A stretch of 64,000 nucleotides of DNA from Aquilaria yunnanensis (GCA_039654915.1 CM077594.1:48127001-48191000); one strand, 5' to 3'; numbered from the stretch's first letter, positions 10,538 through 24,213 are shown. Notes: generated by a model from the letters alone, not told the origin. Made by a program: numbers and translations.

Positions 10538-11934
10538 TGAAGATTTCAGGATCTCATGATAACATATCTTTATGTTTTCTACTCATGTACATGCCACATG
10601 CATTTTGGTCATTTGAGTTCAACATGAGTACATGCATGCATCATTCTAATTTGTTTAACATATTTTGTGCATTTGATATAGCATGTTAGTTTTACATACA
10701 AATTGTGGCAAACAAATCCTAGCATGCTACTAAGAACATTCATGTAAATAATGAATGAAACCTAGCATGCTACTAAACCAAGAAAGAATGTGTACCTTCC
10801 TTCTTCGTTATGTGTGGAAAAAAGAGGAAGAACTTGATCTTGGAGGAGCACCTTGAGGCTTGAATTGAGGTGAACAATCTCAATGTAAATCAACCCACAA
10901 TGCTCTAGAAAGTTGTCTAATATTTCGTCTATTTAAAGGAATGGAGGGAGGAGATTTTTCTCTTAAGAAAATGGAGCAAATGGAGTGCCAAAGAATGCTT
11001 AAAATGGCTGGCCACTTTAGGCTATTTATAGATGACCAAAAGCCACACCTTTACAACAAGCAAGGTGTCCTTTAAGCCAAAGAACACTTCCTTTGGCCAA
11101 CGGTCATCTATAGTGGTGAAAATACATGTTTCTTTGGCCAAGGAACACTTCCTTTGGCCTAAGAGACATGTCCCTTTGGCCAAGAGACATGTCTTGGCCG
11201 AAATGATTTGTCTTTTTGGCCAAGGAACATGTCTTTTCTAGCCTATGCCGAAAATACATGTCCTTAAAGGCCAAAGGACATCACACTTGGTGCTATAACC
11301 ACCTCATGGCCGAATATACATGTCTTTTAATGTCAAAGGACATCACTCTTGGTGCAATAACCACCCCAACCACCCCATGGCCGAATATACATGTCTATTC
11401 ACTCAAGGAACACTTCCTTTGGATGAAAAGACATGTTCTTTTAGCCAATAATCATCTCTTTTGATGAAGAGACATATCTTTACACAAAAGATGTGTCTCT
11501 TGGTGGTTTTGAGCTAAAAGCAAGGTGAGCTGGCACAAACCTAGCTCACTATGCTACTTAAGCACCATTGAGCTCCAACCAAGCTCCATGAATTGACGTC
11601 CAGCTCCTTGAGCTGACGTTGAGCTGGAGCTAGCTGCTCTCAGCTGAAGTGAACTGAAGTCCAGCTACATTCAGCTACCAGAAGCTGAAGTGAGCTGACT
11701 TGAGCTGAAGTCCAGCTAGATTCAGCTACTAGAAGCTGAAGTGAGCTGACTTAAGTTGACTTGAGCTGACTTGAGCTGAAGTCCGGCTACTTTCAGCTAC
11801 TTATAGCTGAAATGAGCTGACTTGAGTTAAGGTGAGCTACTTCTAGCTACCTTAGATAGCTGGTCAAGCTAGAGTTAGCTCAATGAGCTCAAATCCTGTC
11901 TTAAAAGGATCTTGGTGCGCCAAGAATTTCAACA
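10538..11934 (-). repeat. Copia 5' LTR
   Basis: TGAAGATTTCAGG...TTTCAACA on the plus strand, 1397 bp. It contains the TATA box (TATTTATA at 11023-11030), the CCAAGGAACACTTCC-type U3 repeats and the AGCT minisatellite (about 11560-11890). As the 5' LTR it would have driven element transcription leftwards. Confidence 0.93.
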
Positions 11935-12129
11935 GTGCATGGCTATATTAATACAGTTTTTTGGAGGAAGTTTCGGGTGCAGTGGCTGGCTACTTAAACT
12001 TAACAAGATTACCTTATTTGTGGTAGCCAAGATTAAGACTTGTGCTAGTGTTTTCCTTCCTTGCTGCCATGGTCTGCATAAAATGTGAATATGTGTGTAG
12101 TGGTTAGACCAATATGGATGCAGTTACAT
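11935..12129 (+). repeat. Unclassified repeat R, right part
   Basis: It resumes the R repeat after the Copia insertion. It aligns with about 49410-49600 (shared blocks GTGGTAGCCAAGATTAAG and TTGCTGCCATGGT) and loses similarity shortly before the LARD-A LTR start at 12130. Confidence 0.7.
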
Positions 12130-13400
12130 TGTGATAGCCCTTATAGCGGGAAGAACATTTAAGGCATATAAATTAATAAATCCCTAGTTTAATACGTCAT
12201 TTTAAGTTAATTTAGTAAGGCCAAGCAAGTTAGTTAAGGTTTTCTTGGTTTTGAGGACATTATGGCATCAAAAGTGGTTTGGTGGCAAAATGGTAATTTT
12301 GCATCCCAAGGTGTCGGGCCAAGTCTCAACAGTCAAAAACATGTTTTAAAACTTAACCCTTGCTTAGCACCCAAAATTTCACTAAGCGTTAAAGGTTTAA
12401 CCAAAATTTGACCGAAGGTTACTATTTTGGGAATGGGTTCTTTTTGACATACTTAAGAAAGTTTGAGGGCTTAATGGCTTGAACTCTTTTAAAGATGCTA
12501 AAGGTGGTCTTGGTTTGCCACTATTCATCTTCTTCCTCTTCAAACCCGATTTGAGTCTTTCCCTCTTCATTTGTACTTCAATTTTTTCTCAAATTCAAAA
12601 GTTCTTGCTAAAAATTGAAGGTTCCATGGGTTTGCAATGGGTAGCTTGTTTCAAGTGAGTCTGGCGTGTTTGAAGCTAGAAATCATGTTTTCCAGCTAGG
12701 GCCTAGCTTGGGTTTAGTCAAGTGCAAGGTTTAGTACCATTGAGAGCCTAGCTCCACCTTCGGGTTTGAGGTTTTAATGTTGAAACCTTAGTACACCTAG
12801 GTAGGTTCCAAATAACCTATTAAATGAGTCCAACCATGGTCATTACTACTCCACTACTGTGAACCAAGTAATGGTGGATAGGTTTCTGCCTTAAGTGAAG
12901 GTTTAATGCAGTTGTAGCCTAGGCAAGATTACTTGAGGTGCAAGTGAGAACCTGGTGCACTCTTGCTAAGGGTTTAAGGTGGAAGCATAGTACACAAGTG
13001 ACCTAGGCAAGTTTAAGGACTTGATGTAATATGTGGAGGCTTAGTACACTTTGTGAGTTCTTTGGAACTCAAGCGAGGCGCATCCACCATGTTCACCTGC
13101 ACAACGATTAAGGGAAGGTTAAACTTATTGTGTCGGTAAACTAAGGCTTACTAGGAGTAAGTTAAGGGCTAGAACTTGCTAGGCATAGAGTGTCACCCCG
13201 TGAGAGGACTAGGATGAGGAGAGGTCCCCAGGGACTTAGATATATGCGCATATGTTATACTCTCACACTTTATGAGCTCGTAGTAGATTACGTATGCATA
13301 TATATGTGTTGTCCTCAGTGCTTTCTTTGTAGGTTGAAGATCCCTTACTAAGAATCTTAGGATTCTCAGTCCCTTAGTTTCATGTTGTGCAGATATAAAG
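12130..13400 (+). repeat. LARD-A 5' LTR, first part
   Basis: Similar to 44640-45217 over the first 574 bases, then unmatched in this window. It is interrupted at 13401 by a Tat-type solo LTR and resumes near 15646. It has no coding content. Confidence 0.75.
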
Positions 13401-15645
13401 TGATGCTTGGCGGCATCCTCGTTGTATGACATCTGGTATGAAGGTGCTTGAAACACTCCGAAGAACAAGGGTTAGGAGCTCCCTGAAATGTGTTTCCGGG
13501 GGAAGAGCCTCCAACACCCAAGTCAGTATTTGTGAGAGTAGTAGTAAAGAGCAGAGAGTAGGGAAAATAGTGAAAGTTCTCTCTTCTATCTTTACCAAAG
13601 TGCCTCCTAAGTATTTATAGGAGGGTGGATGGAGGAGGCTGTTTGACACAGCCCATTCAGATAGTGACATGTGTTCGGTTGGATCCAATCCGTACCTTCA
13701 GAGATAAGTACCTCTAGCTGGCCGTAGGCCATTTTTGCCAGAGGGCAAGGGCGTGTGCAAGGTCTCTTTGTTAGAGGCTCCTTAACCATTTTTGTCGTAT
13801 CTCTGTGAGACCCCTTCAGACAGAGATTTTCCCCGAGGGCTGTTAGGAAAGGCCCTTCGGCAGTGTGGGTTATCTTTGGGAAACATTCTCCTCCATTGAG
13901 GATGGTGGATCAACTTTCCTAAGGTTGGTAGGTTTGTAGATCCGAGGGTGGTGAAAGACACCTTTTCTCGAAGTTGGTCATGTTGCCTTGCCGAGGGAGG
14001 TGTATGTGGATTACCTGAGGTCTGAGCTAGGCTCTCAAAGAGGGTGGTTTCTGTTGGGTTTCGGGAGCCAAACAGCGCAGCGGAATTTAACTGAAACCCT
14101 CCAGGATCCAAGTGAAACGGGGTAAACCGGGTGTTCAAAAATTTCATACCTAATTTTCGGTTGAGATCTCTCACTCAACTGTAGAGTCGAATCACAAAAC
14201 CTGAACAGTTGACGTGTTCAGGCTCTCTATGGTATCCACACGAGCCTCTCAGGATCACCACGCTTCCACCACATCCCGGCAGATGCGTTTCTCTTGTGCT
14301 CGCAGTGCTAGCTTGCGTCCTCCAAGGAATTGCAAGAGAAGAGTGTGGCTGTCCTTTTGGGAGGCTAGGGCAAGGAGACCTGCGAATTTCTCACTTAAAA
14401 GTTGTATTTATAGTGAGACTCAACTTCCAGGCCTAATGGGTTTCAAAGCCCTAATCCAATTAGGATTTAATTTCGGGCTTAATAATGGCTCAACTCCTTG
14501 GCCCATTATTAATACGAAATTAAAGTGAAACCATAACCCAAATAATTAGCCCATGCACTCTAATGATCCAAATAGCTCTATGTGTGCGACCCAATAGGCT
14601 CTTGCCATGTTGGCAATGATCATAAATCACATTTATGATCATAAGTAATGAGCAGTGTCTAGCAACACATCATTGCTACCCAAGTGACAAGATTGTCGGT
14701 GAATCGACTAAACCTTTATGATCATCACCGATATATGCCATTGTCCCTTTGTCCAAGATATCAAGACTAAGAACGAGACATGGAATGTGTCACTCTCGTA
14801 TAGCCCAATCTTTGGTTTCTTGATTACCGAGTAGACTAACTTAAACTGATGACATTGATATCATATATCAACTCATCGGAGCATGGCCATGCATTTTTAA
14901 AGTCCCACTCTATCAAGGGGCCCAAAGATATCACTCCCGTTACATAGGAGGGACAAATCCCATCTTGATCATACAAATCCCTCCGCATGATATGTGACAT
15001 ACCCAATGACCTCCTTCAAGTTCACTCAGTTACGAGCAACAAAGGAAAGTATCAAAGTATGTGACTCACATGTAGGGAACCTTGATGATCTTAGGTCGAA
15101 GGACTACATATACCATGATCACTATGAGAATCACTTATGACACTCATATAACGATCCATGAAGTGTTCTCATGGTGGGTCGGTCCAGTACACAAGTTCTC
15201 CAACTTGTACCCATATGTAGACTACATATCTCATATTAGTCTCCACATATGCTAGTCATTATGTATTATTGCAACCCGCTCCACAATAATACTATACTAG
15301 GGACGTTTAAGAATATCATTATTCTAGGGTTACAATTATGTTTATTACGTTACGCAGAAACAAAACAACAAACAAAATTGCTGGATTAATGCCTCAATAA
15401 AATATCATGACTCAATTTGCAAAAATACAATCATCTCATGATTGGCTTTTTGGGCACAACACTAACAGTTTCTGGCTAGCTAATCAAGAGATCTCGGGGG
15501 CCACCGCCCTTCGGCTATCAGGCAGTGTTCCCTCCGAGGATAGTGAGGGCACCCTTTATTCGAAGTTGGTCACACATACTGACCGAGGGTAGTGCTCAAC
15601 AAGCCAATTGGGAGTTCTTTAAGGGCAATAACCCTTTGGCTATCA
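13401..15645 (-). mobile_element. Tat-type Gypsy solo LTR, split by a Z solo LTR
   Basis: The start TGATGCTTGGCGGCATC, the string GTTAGGAGCTCCC, the GAAGAGCCTCCAACGCCC-like block and the TATTTATA at 13612-13619 match the Tat 1 LTR (41827-42686) in order and orientation. The end is ambiguous: CGGCTATCA at 15520 or TTGGCTATCA at 15645. Neither gives an exact target duplication with TAAAG (13396-13400). No internal region or second LTR belongs to it. Confidence 0.65.
14052..15467 (-). mobile_element. Family-Z solo LTR (1416 bp)
   Basis: TGTTGGGTTTCGGG...AACACTAACA on the plus strand, with exact 5-bp duplications GTTTC (14047-14051 and 15468-15472). It is very similar to the Z LTR at 18692-32488 and, inverted, 50306-54973. 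TATTTATA at 14405-14412 gives minus-strand orientation. Reading frames inside it are shared LTR sequence, not genes. Confidence 0.93.
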
Positions 15646-16278
15646 CAGAGGTTGTTGGACCCGACAATCATTGAGGGTTGTTGTGGTAGTTCCGTTAGAG
15701 GTATATCACTTTGAGAATCCTTGAGATTCTAATTTATTTGGTTGCTTGTTGGTTAAGCTACATTACTACCTACAGTTTTCCTGGCCACAGAGGCTAGTGA
15801 GCACGTGGAGGATCATTGAGGCTTGCCACCAGGATCTCTCATGTAAGGTGGAAGCTAGTTGATTGGATCTCAGTAGTACTAGCCCTATGTATGTATAATT
15901 TATGGTAGTGTCCTCCAATGTGTATGAATAGAGTTATGGACTCTAGGGTTGCCTTTGGGTGTAGGGCATAGTCTACGATTCGTTAAATGCCCACACATGG
16001 TTAATTATGTGTAGGATTCATGTTGATGCTACAAAAGTTTTGTATGCTTTGACTTTTTGAACATTGGTTCTCATGGAAATGCCTAGGCTACATAAATGTT
16101 TTATGATTTTATACTTGCTCAAGTCAAAGCAACTCTTGCGTGCATAAATGCATTCTTAGGTTAAACAACTGGTGGCATGACATTTTAATCAAGGTACACA
16201 TAATTTAATAGCCAATTGCACCCAAAATGAGACTTGTTCTCATAGGCTTCCTAGGCAGGGCCATGCAGGGCCGTGTCA
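15646..16278 (+). repeat. LARD-A 5' LTR, end part
   Basis: Non-coding sequence that ends GGCCGTGTCA at 16278, directly before the primer-binding site. The LTR without insertions is about 1.9 kb. Confidence 0.6.
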
Positions 16279-16281
16279 ATT

Positions 16282-16293
16282 TGGTATTAGAGC
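16282..16293 (+). other. LARD-A primer-binding site
   Basis: TGGTATTAGAGC, one mismatch from the initiator-Met consensus TGGTATCAGAGC, three bases after the LTR end. The mismatch is a C to T change. Confidence 0.8.
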
Positions 16294-18312
16294 TTGGTTC
16301 ATAGACATTGGAGGTTAGGGACTGAGATCTGGGTTGTGATCCACGTGCTAGGGTAGTTTGTACTAACCAACATCTATGAGTTATCGTCTGGTTTTTGGCT
16401 ATAGGTTGTGATGGTGAAACTAGGTTAGGTGCATTTCAGACGCTAGAGGTCTTGTAATGGATCCTAGTAGCTAGTGTGGCAATATTGGGGTAGAAAGTTT
16501 GGCTTGCTCCAAGTTTGGTAAACACCTTGGAATATGTAGTTGGGATATGGCCACCATCCTAGGAAATTGTTATGGAACCTCAAAAATGAGGTAGGCTGCA
16601 TGATCCGTAGGACTGGGAGGTTATGGAAACCTCTAAGGTAGGGAGTACCGTTGAATTGGGTGGATTACTCCTAAAGTTACAAGGGTTGAACCCACTAATG
16701 TCAGTGTACCAAGTAATAGACAGTTGGTTAAGTAGGCTTCAAAGTAGAGCAGAGCACTCTTGTACCTTCCTTTCAAGAGTAGAAGCTTGGGGCCGAGTCT
16801 ACCAAGGCCTTAAGCTAGTGTACTATAGCTCTTGGTGATCATTGATGTTGGACCACTAGTGAACAGACTAGCATGCAATAACTCTCGAAAGAGAGTTAGA
16901 AGAGTTGAAGACACGAGATGGCACAGTGGAGGTTGGCTCATCCAACCTAGTAGGAGTATGGGCAGCATCCCATAGGGCAAAAGTTGACTAAAAGCTAGGA
17001 ATAAGAATGGATCATGGAGGAGTGGGACTTAAGCCCAGGGAGCAAAGAATGCATGGATCTTAGGTTGCACCTAGGAACTGTTATCAACTATTCGAGTGGT
17101 CATCGGACTAATCTCATTTTTGGCTCGATTGAGTTAAGACCAGCCTTGGAAGTTTGTCCCCAATAGTTGTTGCCATAGGGACTCAGCCTAGTACACCGAA
17201 GGAATAGTTTAAAGCTTTGCTTCGATTATTTAAGTGGTCGAAGTAGGCAGCCACCAGCCAAGTGTGACTGGTAGTCGTAGTGAACTCATGGACAGTGTGT
17301 GGCTAGTGTAAGGTAAGTCCTTACCCTTTCATTAGGAGTTTCCCTCTTTCAAGGTAATTTCTAGCATCAATTATTGGCATAGTTTTATTTGGCTTGTTAG
17401 GTGGTAGTTTCAAGTGGGGCTAAGGGCTAACTCAAGTGCATTAGGACTTAAAGATGCACCAAGTATTGGGTGATACCCGAAACCCTCAAACCCACTTGCT
17501 AGTGTGTGAACCCACATAAGAAGAGGCATAGATAGCTTAGATTGAAAATGTTCTAAGGTTCCATAGAATTGTTTTCCTGCAAGAGTTAGTTCAGTGGCCT
17601 AGTTGTCAACAAATGATTGGCTAAGAATGGATGAGTTCCTTAGAATCATCGAGCAGTGGAGTAGTTCAGTCAAATGCCAAAAAGGTAAGTAGGTAAGTTT
17701 TTATTTCATTTCTAACCATTAAATGCAGGAGGCAACTACGAAGGAAGCAAGGAGCAAGGAACTCATCCAGGGGTAAATGGATGGATAAGTTTGTTCATCT
17801 GTTAGTTGTATACCCTAGGGTTGAGCCAGTAAGAATCAAGTTATTGTTGGGGTTTGGCTTAACTACTGGAAGGTAGTAAGAGAGCCCAAGCAATAGGATT
17901 GACTGCCATGGACCAGGGGATAACGAGTGACTTGAAGTCATCATCCCAAAGTTAAGTGGGGTCGAAGGCCACTTAGATGATTTGTGGAAGAAAAAAGACT
18001 CGCCTAGTGAAGCTAGTCGTGTAGGTTAAGGACTAAGTCCTAAGTCGAACTGAGGAAGTTGTGGGGATCATATGTTGCTTTGAGTTAGTGCTAGTAAGTT
18101 AGTAAAACATTGGATTATCAGAACAAAAATGATCAAGTGATGCAAAAAAGAGGATGTTTTGCGTAACCTTTACGTTAGTGTCCGAGGAGTGCCCATGAGG
18201 CAGAGTTCACTATGGTCGGTTGAAAGTCGACTCACAAGTGGCCAAAGTGAGAAGTAATCTCCCACCTAGTTTAATTTATTGTTTGCTAATCAAAAGTGCC
18301 AGGTCTAGTATA
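16294..18312 (+). other. LARD-A internal region, 5' half (non-coding)
   Basis: About 2 kb with stops in every frame and no recognisable gag, protease or pol motif. The only longer open stretch (16623-16838) resembles no known protein. The last five bases before Tat 1, GGTAC (18313-18317), are its target duplication. Confidence 0.65.
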
Positions 18313-18317
18313 GGTAC

Positions 18318-18691
18318 TGATGCCCTCCGGCATCTCTGTCCAGTGACATGGTGAATTCCGAGGGAGCTTCCGAGGGGGAAGGACGTCCTGCTGAGATATT
18401 CCCCAGGTGGGAAAATACCTGAAAGGCTCAGAAAAAAGGGTTAGGAGGTCCCGGGAGGGTTTTCCGGGGAGGAGCCTCCGACGCCCAAGTCAGTGCTCTG
18501 ATAATGAATAAAGTAGGCACACTAGAAAGGTGCGAGAGCTAGCCTGCATATATTTTCAGCTATGGGTGAGGGCTGATCACGGAGAGGGGATGGATCTGAT
18601 GCCTTGCCAAGTCCTTTTTCCCAGTATTTATAGAAATGCCTGGCCCGTTCAGATCCTGACACATGTTCAGTCGGATCCTCTCTGTGCTTTC
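18318..18691 (-). repeat. Tat 1 3' LTR, first segment
   Basis: It matches 41827-42201 closely and contains TATTTATA at 18625-18632 (TATA box on the minus strand). It breaks at CTTTC (18687-18691), the target duplication of the Z insertion, and continues at 32494. Confidence 0.92.
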
Positions 18692-19571
18692 TGTTGGGTT
18701 TCGGGAGCCAAACAGCGTAGCGGAATTTAACCGAAACACTCCAGGATCCAAGTGAAACGGGGTAAACCGGGTGTTCAAAAATTTCATACCTAATTTTCGG
18801 TTGAGATCTCTCACTCAACTGTAGAGTCGAATCACAAAACCTGAACAATTGACGTGTTCAGGCTCTCTATGGTATCCACACGAGCCTCTCGGGATCACCA
18901 CGCTTCCACCACGTCCCGGCAGATGCGTTTCGCTTGCGCTCGCAGTGCTAGCTTGCGTCCTCCAAGGAATTGCAAGAGAAGAGTGCGGCTGTCCTTTTGG
19001 GAGGCTAGGGCAAGGAGACCTGCGAATTTCTCACTTAAAAGTTGTATTTATAGTGAGACTCAACTTCCAAGCCTAATGGGTTTCAAAGCTCTAATCCAAT
19101 TAGGATTTAATTTCGGGCTTAATAATGGCTCAACTCCTTGGCCCATTATTAATACGAAATTAAAGTGAAACCATAACCCAAATAATTAGCCCATGCACTC
19201 TAATGATCCAAATAGCTCTATGTGTGCGACCCAATAGGCTCTTGCCATGTTGGCAATGATCATAAATCACATTTATGATCATAAGCAATGAGTGGTGTCT
19301 AGCAACACATCATTGCTACCCAAGTGACAAGATTGTCGGTGAATCGACTAAACCTTTATGATCATCACCGATATATGCCATTGTCCCTTTGTCCAAGACA
19401 TCAAGACTAAGCACGAGACATGGAATGTGTCACTCTCGTATAGCCCAATCTTTGGTTTCTTGATTACCGAGTAGACTAACTTAAACTGATGACATTGATA
19501 TCATATATCAACTCATCGGAGCATGGCCATGCATTTTCTAAGTCTCACTCTATCAAGGGGCCCAAAGATAT

Positions 19572-22500
19572 TGTCACGCCCCGTACTGCCCCTGGCCCAT
19601 CTGGGCCCAATTATCAAAGCTTGCAGCGGAAGTTATTCACATTTGAGGGGGCTTTATTTAATACTACGAGCACCTACGGCGTGAGAGTCCAGGATCTAAT
19701 CTGGTTCTAGCTTGATTGATTATTTACCTTCAATATGTTTCAGGGTGCTCTTTAAGGTCAAGCTAGCACCTATGCGGAATTTTAGTGTTCCAATTATGAG
19801 CTTTCTCAACTTAACAGATTTTCATGCACATAATGCCCTTAGATGCCATCTTATCAAATCAGCGACCAACTCCATACAAATCTAGGTTCACTGGAGATCC
19901 TTCCTTAGGTACACATATTCAGCCAATCAATCTTGCAATTCAAGCAAAACAATCACTTAGTCCAGTAAGTGCATAGAATGTGTGCCCATCAAGTGTACTA
20001 GTCCAATGCATGGCAACAAAGAAGCCCATCTCTTTTTCAAGTTTGAAAACACATTTGTATATCCATGAGCATCTGCCAAGTCTAGCACACATAACCTGAA
20101 TATCCATCATGGCATTATTCATCATAGTCATCCATCCAAGGCAAAGTTCATCATCATAAGTCAACCAGAACTATGCCTATCCATAGCACAGCAAACAAGC
20201 ATCACCTACTTGGAAAACATACCAAGGAATGCTTTATGTCTAAGTTTATCTGGGTTCAAGTTTTACAGACCAAGTTTTCATGTCTACTTAATCTGTAACT
20301 CAAATAGACATGGAATACAATCCACCTTATAGACCTTGTTCCCACAACTTCTAGACTCCATATCCTGCACAGGTAAGTCCACAACATTAGCTTGTTCCAC
20401 AAGCAATCTATACCACACAAGTCACTTTGAGCATATGATTTTACTGAGCATCACTATACACATACCCAACCTTTTAGTGTATCGTAACGAGTACTCTGGT
20501 ACTCCTCGCTTGATCTATCAAGCCATCCATTTCCTGAAAAATGTTTAGCAGGGCGGGTGAGTTATAAAACTCAATAAGAATCCCGGCGTGAGGTAGGTAT
20601 CTCATGACTTTCATAGTCATATCCGGCTTTTAAAGCCAAAGTGTGCCAAGAACGTAATGGCATTTTCCATATTCCTGCAAAGGAAAACACTAAAACAAGA
20701 AAACACACGGTATGGCATGATAGCAATAATAATAATAATAATCAGGGTCAGCATGCACAAACAATTTCAGAGAAGCACACAACTCAACGCACACACCACT
20801 GTTCCTCGTAACCTGTGGGCATCGCAAGCATTCGCATTTGCATAACCATTTCCGGTCGACCATTTTTCTTATCTTATCTGAGCTCATTATCTTGGGACCG
20901 AGTTGGCCAAACTCGATACCAAGACCCAAATGCTTGCTATTCTACTCATGAGTATACCATCGTTGCCGAAGCAACACCACCTCGCCCAGTACGCACTTAT
21001 GTGCCCAATTATCCATAGTTGCCGAAGCAACGATCCTCGTCCAATACGCACTTATGTGCCCAATTATTAAACTAAGAAAGTACATGAGACCTCACAAAAG
21101 TAACAACCACGTAGCCCTGACATGCACACCTATGGTCACTTGGTGCTTTGACCATCACATAGGGGCACTAATACTCACACTGAAAGGACATGGAAAATAT
21201 ACCATGGAGAGTGAGTATTGGGATTCTTACCACCATTTGTATAACCTTTTTGCTCATTGTCTTTGCCTTGCTTTGCTTTGTTTGTTGTTGTAACTTTGCC
21301 CTTGCCTTAATGGACCTATAAAGCCCAATACACTAGCAAGTTAATTTCTTACTTTTCATTAACCATGAGAACCATAATTTACCAAGGACTCTTGGTTTAA
21401 CTTACTCAACCTTACTTAAAGAGGAAAGGCCCCATAATTACCCTTCTTGGTTAAAGTCCAATTCCAATTGTAGCCAATGTTGGCATTATAGCCAAGATGG
21501 CCAATGTAGCCATTGTTGCCAATTTAGCCCAAGTTTGCCTATGTAGCCCATGTAGTGAATTGTAGCCCATTTTCGCCTTGCTGTGAATTGAGGCCCAACT
21601 TGGCCTTTTCTGAAAGTGTAGGCCCAATTGGCCTTTTCTGGAAGTTTAGGCCCAATTGGCCTTTTCTGGAATCTTGGCCCAACTTGGGCTTTCCAGGAAC
21701 TCAGGCCCACTTGGCCTTCTATGGAACCCAGGCCCACTTGGCCTGTTCTGGAACTCAGGCCCAACTGGCCTTTTATTAACTCAGGCCCACTTGGCCTTTT
21801 AATTCCTCAGGCCCACTTGGCCTTTTATCTTCTCAGGCCCACTTGGCCTTTTAATTCTCTTCTGGACTTGGGCCTATATTAACCTTTTCAGGATTTAGCC
21901 CAATTCAGCCTTTAGGCCCAATATACATCTTCAGGACTTGGGCCTATATTAACCTTTTCAGGATTTAGCCCAAGTGTTGAGTCAAAGTAGCCCACTTGCC
22001 AATAATGCCATTATGGTCCATTTGGCCAATATTACTCAAAACTCTGGGTTTTCCACTCAAGCACCTCAAGAACAATTGTTGACAGAATTGTCCTTGAATT
22101 CTTCTTTGCCACTTTAGTCCCAAATTTTCCTTGTGAACACTTTTGCCACCAAATTACTTGGTTAACACACATCCGCCAAAAATTGGCACCATGGCCGAAT
22201 GCATGCTTCATTTCTTCTTTGTGATTTTTGCTTGTACAAGTCATCTAGGACTCAAAATATGCCAAGAACACTTGGCTCCACATGGCTAACATGCCAAGAG
22301 ATTAAAATCAACATATGGCCGAATCTTTCAAGCTTGATTTTTTGCTCATAAAACTTCTACACATGGCTAACATGCCAAGATATTAAAATCAACATATGGC
22401 CGAATCTTTCAAGCTTGATTTTTGCTCATAAATCTTCTCTTTTTGCATCCAACTTTTGGCCATCAACATGCACACTCACAAGAACATCTTCACTACCAAG

Positions 22501-24213
22501 AACACATGGTTTCAAGCTTGCATGCCAAAAATACCCATTTGGCCGAATATACTCCTTGCTTTTCTTTGCATCTTTTGTTTGTTTCTTTGCTTGGAAAGGC
22601 TATACAAGCCTCAAGGCACCAAGAACACTTGGTTTCAAGCCTCAAAATACCATGGACATTCATGGCCGAATCTTCATCCTTGCTTTTCTTGGAGTTCTCC
22701 TCCATTTCCTTGCTTTTGATGGCTTAAAAGTGCCATGCATGCCTTGAACTCTCAAGTTGAGTCCAAGAGCACTATGATTCCTCCATGGCCGAATCTTCAA
22801 GAGTTTTTCCTTGCAAAAATCCAGCAAATACAAAGCATTAAAAAGTAATATCTAGCTCAAAACACAAGAAATTAACAATGAAAACATGATTCACTTACAA
22901 CCTTGTTTATGGCCGAATCTTGAGCTTGTTCTTCCTTGATGTTTTCCTTGTTTTTCTTGCTCCTCATGGCTTAGAAATGCCATGCATGTTCATGAGCTCA
23001 TGTGTGAAGCTCAAGAACAATAAGTTCCTCCATGGCCGAAAATTCAAGAGCTTGTTTCTTGATGTTCTTCTTCACTTCCTTGCTTCTCATGGCTTAGAAA
23101 TGCCAAGCATGCTCATGAGCTCTTGAGATGAGCTCAAGAACACCATTTTCTCACCATGGCCGAATATTCACAAGCATTTTTCCATGGGTTTTTCTTGACA
23201 TCTCTCTTTGATTTTGGTCTAGATGTGTTTAGGAGGTTGAAAGCTTCATGGAAATGTGTTTGCATGTGGGAGAAGCTTGGATTTTGGTCATGGCCGAATT
23301 TGTTGAGGGAGGAAGAAGATGATGAACTTGGAAGAACACCATGGCTGGTTTTAGAGAGAAGGGAGAGCAAATGAGAGCACTTGGTGCTAGAGAGAGAGAG
23401 AATTAAGTGTTTGAATGGTAAAACAAGAGCATGGCCGAATTTAGTGCTTCCAATTAGAAGAAATGCAAGCCAAATGCATGTGAAATGCATATTTGGAAGC
23501 AATGGCCGGCCATTCAATTTCAAAGTTGTGGGAGAATGGTCAAATGGCAATTAAACAATTCATTAGACAAATGTGAGTGGGGGGAATAGTTTAATGGGGT
23601 ATCTTGGAGCCATTAAACAATAATAGACAAAGGATAATGGAGTTTGTAGTGGAGGAATTAATTTAATGGGTAATAAACAAATATGAGTGGAGCAAATAAA
23701 CAATGATAGTGGAGCATAAGTGGGAGACAAGCATGTGATGGGCAAATAATTAATATGTGAGTGGGAGACATGGGTGGCCAAACAATAATAGTTTAATGGG
23801 AAGTGGGAGACAAGAATAGTGGAGGAATAAAATAAATGATGAGTGGAATGTGTAGTAGGCCAAATTTAAATTGGTAACATGGGGTGGCTGCTCATGCATA
23901 TATTTTTCATGCAAAATGGCCAAATTACTTACTTGGTCCTCCATCTTTCTCCAACTTTGCAATTGAGTCCTTCCACCCAACTTTTCTTTGTGCAATTGAG
24001 TCCCTCAATTTCAATTTCCACCAATATCATCATCACAACTCTTGGCCTAAGCCAAGCATAATCCTTGGAGTGTCCAACACTCATTAATGCCCATTCCTTA
24101 ATAAATTCCAAGTCTCCAAAATTTTTTTGCCAAGTTTCCAAATTTGGAAACTTTTTCTGTCTTTACTCCACTTAACCCGGGACTTAGTCATTTAGTCCTT
24201 TCCGGGTATGACA
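19572..24213 (-). repeat. LARD-B 3' LTR
   Basis: TGTCACGCCCC...CGGGTATGACA on the plus strand. It holds an (AAT)n run at about 20725-20742, a GGCCCACTTGGCC-type tandem array (about 21585-21860) and many ATGGCCGAAT motifs between 22190 and 23440. Open frames in it are duplicated exactly in the other LTR and have no recognisable protein. Differences from the other LTR: G/A at 21836, G/T at 22108, C/T at 22914. Confidence 0.95.
21585..21860. repeat. Tandem array in the LARD-B LTR
   Basis: About ten degenerate units of 25-30 bp built on AGGCCCACTTGGCCTTTT, separated by TCTGGAA or TTAATTC. It is repeated at 29319-29594 in the other LTR. GGCC inverted pairs in each unit could form short stems. Confidence 0.8.

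Larger units (their letters stand above)
2591..11934 (-). mobile_element. Ty1/Copia retrotransposon, full-length but defective
   Basis: A 9344-bp element flanked by identical 5-bp duplications GTGCA (2586-2590 and 11935-11939). It has two LTRs, a primer-binding site matching initiator-Met tRNA, a polypurine tract, and gag, protease, integrase, RT and RNase H in the Copia order on the minus strand. Several in-frame stops and at least two frameshifts make it non-autonomous now. A solo LTR is nested in its 3' region (4881-5866). The LTRs differ in length (1357 and 1397 bp) and at visible positions, so the insertion is not recent. I do not assign a Copia lineage. Confidence 0.95.

Noticed and set aside
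16623..16838. 71-residue plus-strand frame as a host gene exon
   Set aside because: An isolated short frame in the LARD-A internal region, with no splice context or similarity.
20725..20742. (AAT)n microsatellite as an independent feature
   Set aside because: A short simple repeat within the LARD-B LTR, identical in both LTRs. Noted there only.
21585..21860. GGCCCACTTGGCC array as a CRISPR-like repeat
   Set aside because: Units are degenerate and spacers are not unique-length sequences. The host is a plant and the array is part of an LTR.
22415..22747. Three overlapping plus-strand open frames of about 100 residues, repeated at 30149
   Set aside because: Overlapping frames over the ATGGCCGAA-rich LTR part. 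Repeat-derived, with no domain or codon signal.
23134..23550. 138-residue minus-strand open frame (Ser-rich), also at 30868-31284
   Set aside because: It lies inside the LARD-B LTR and is duplicated only because the LTR is. There are no recognisable domains and low-complexity serine runs.
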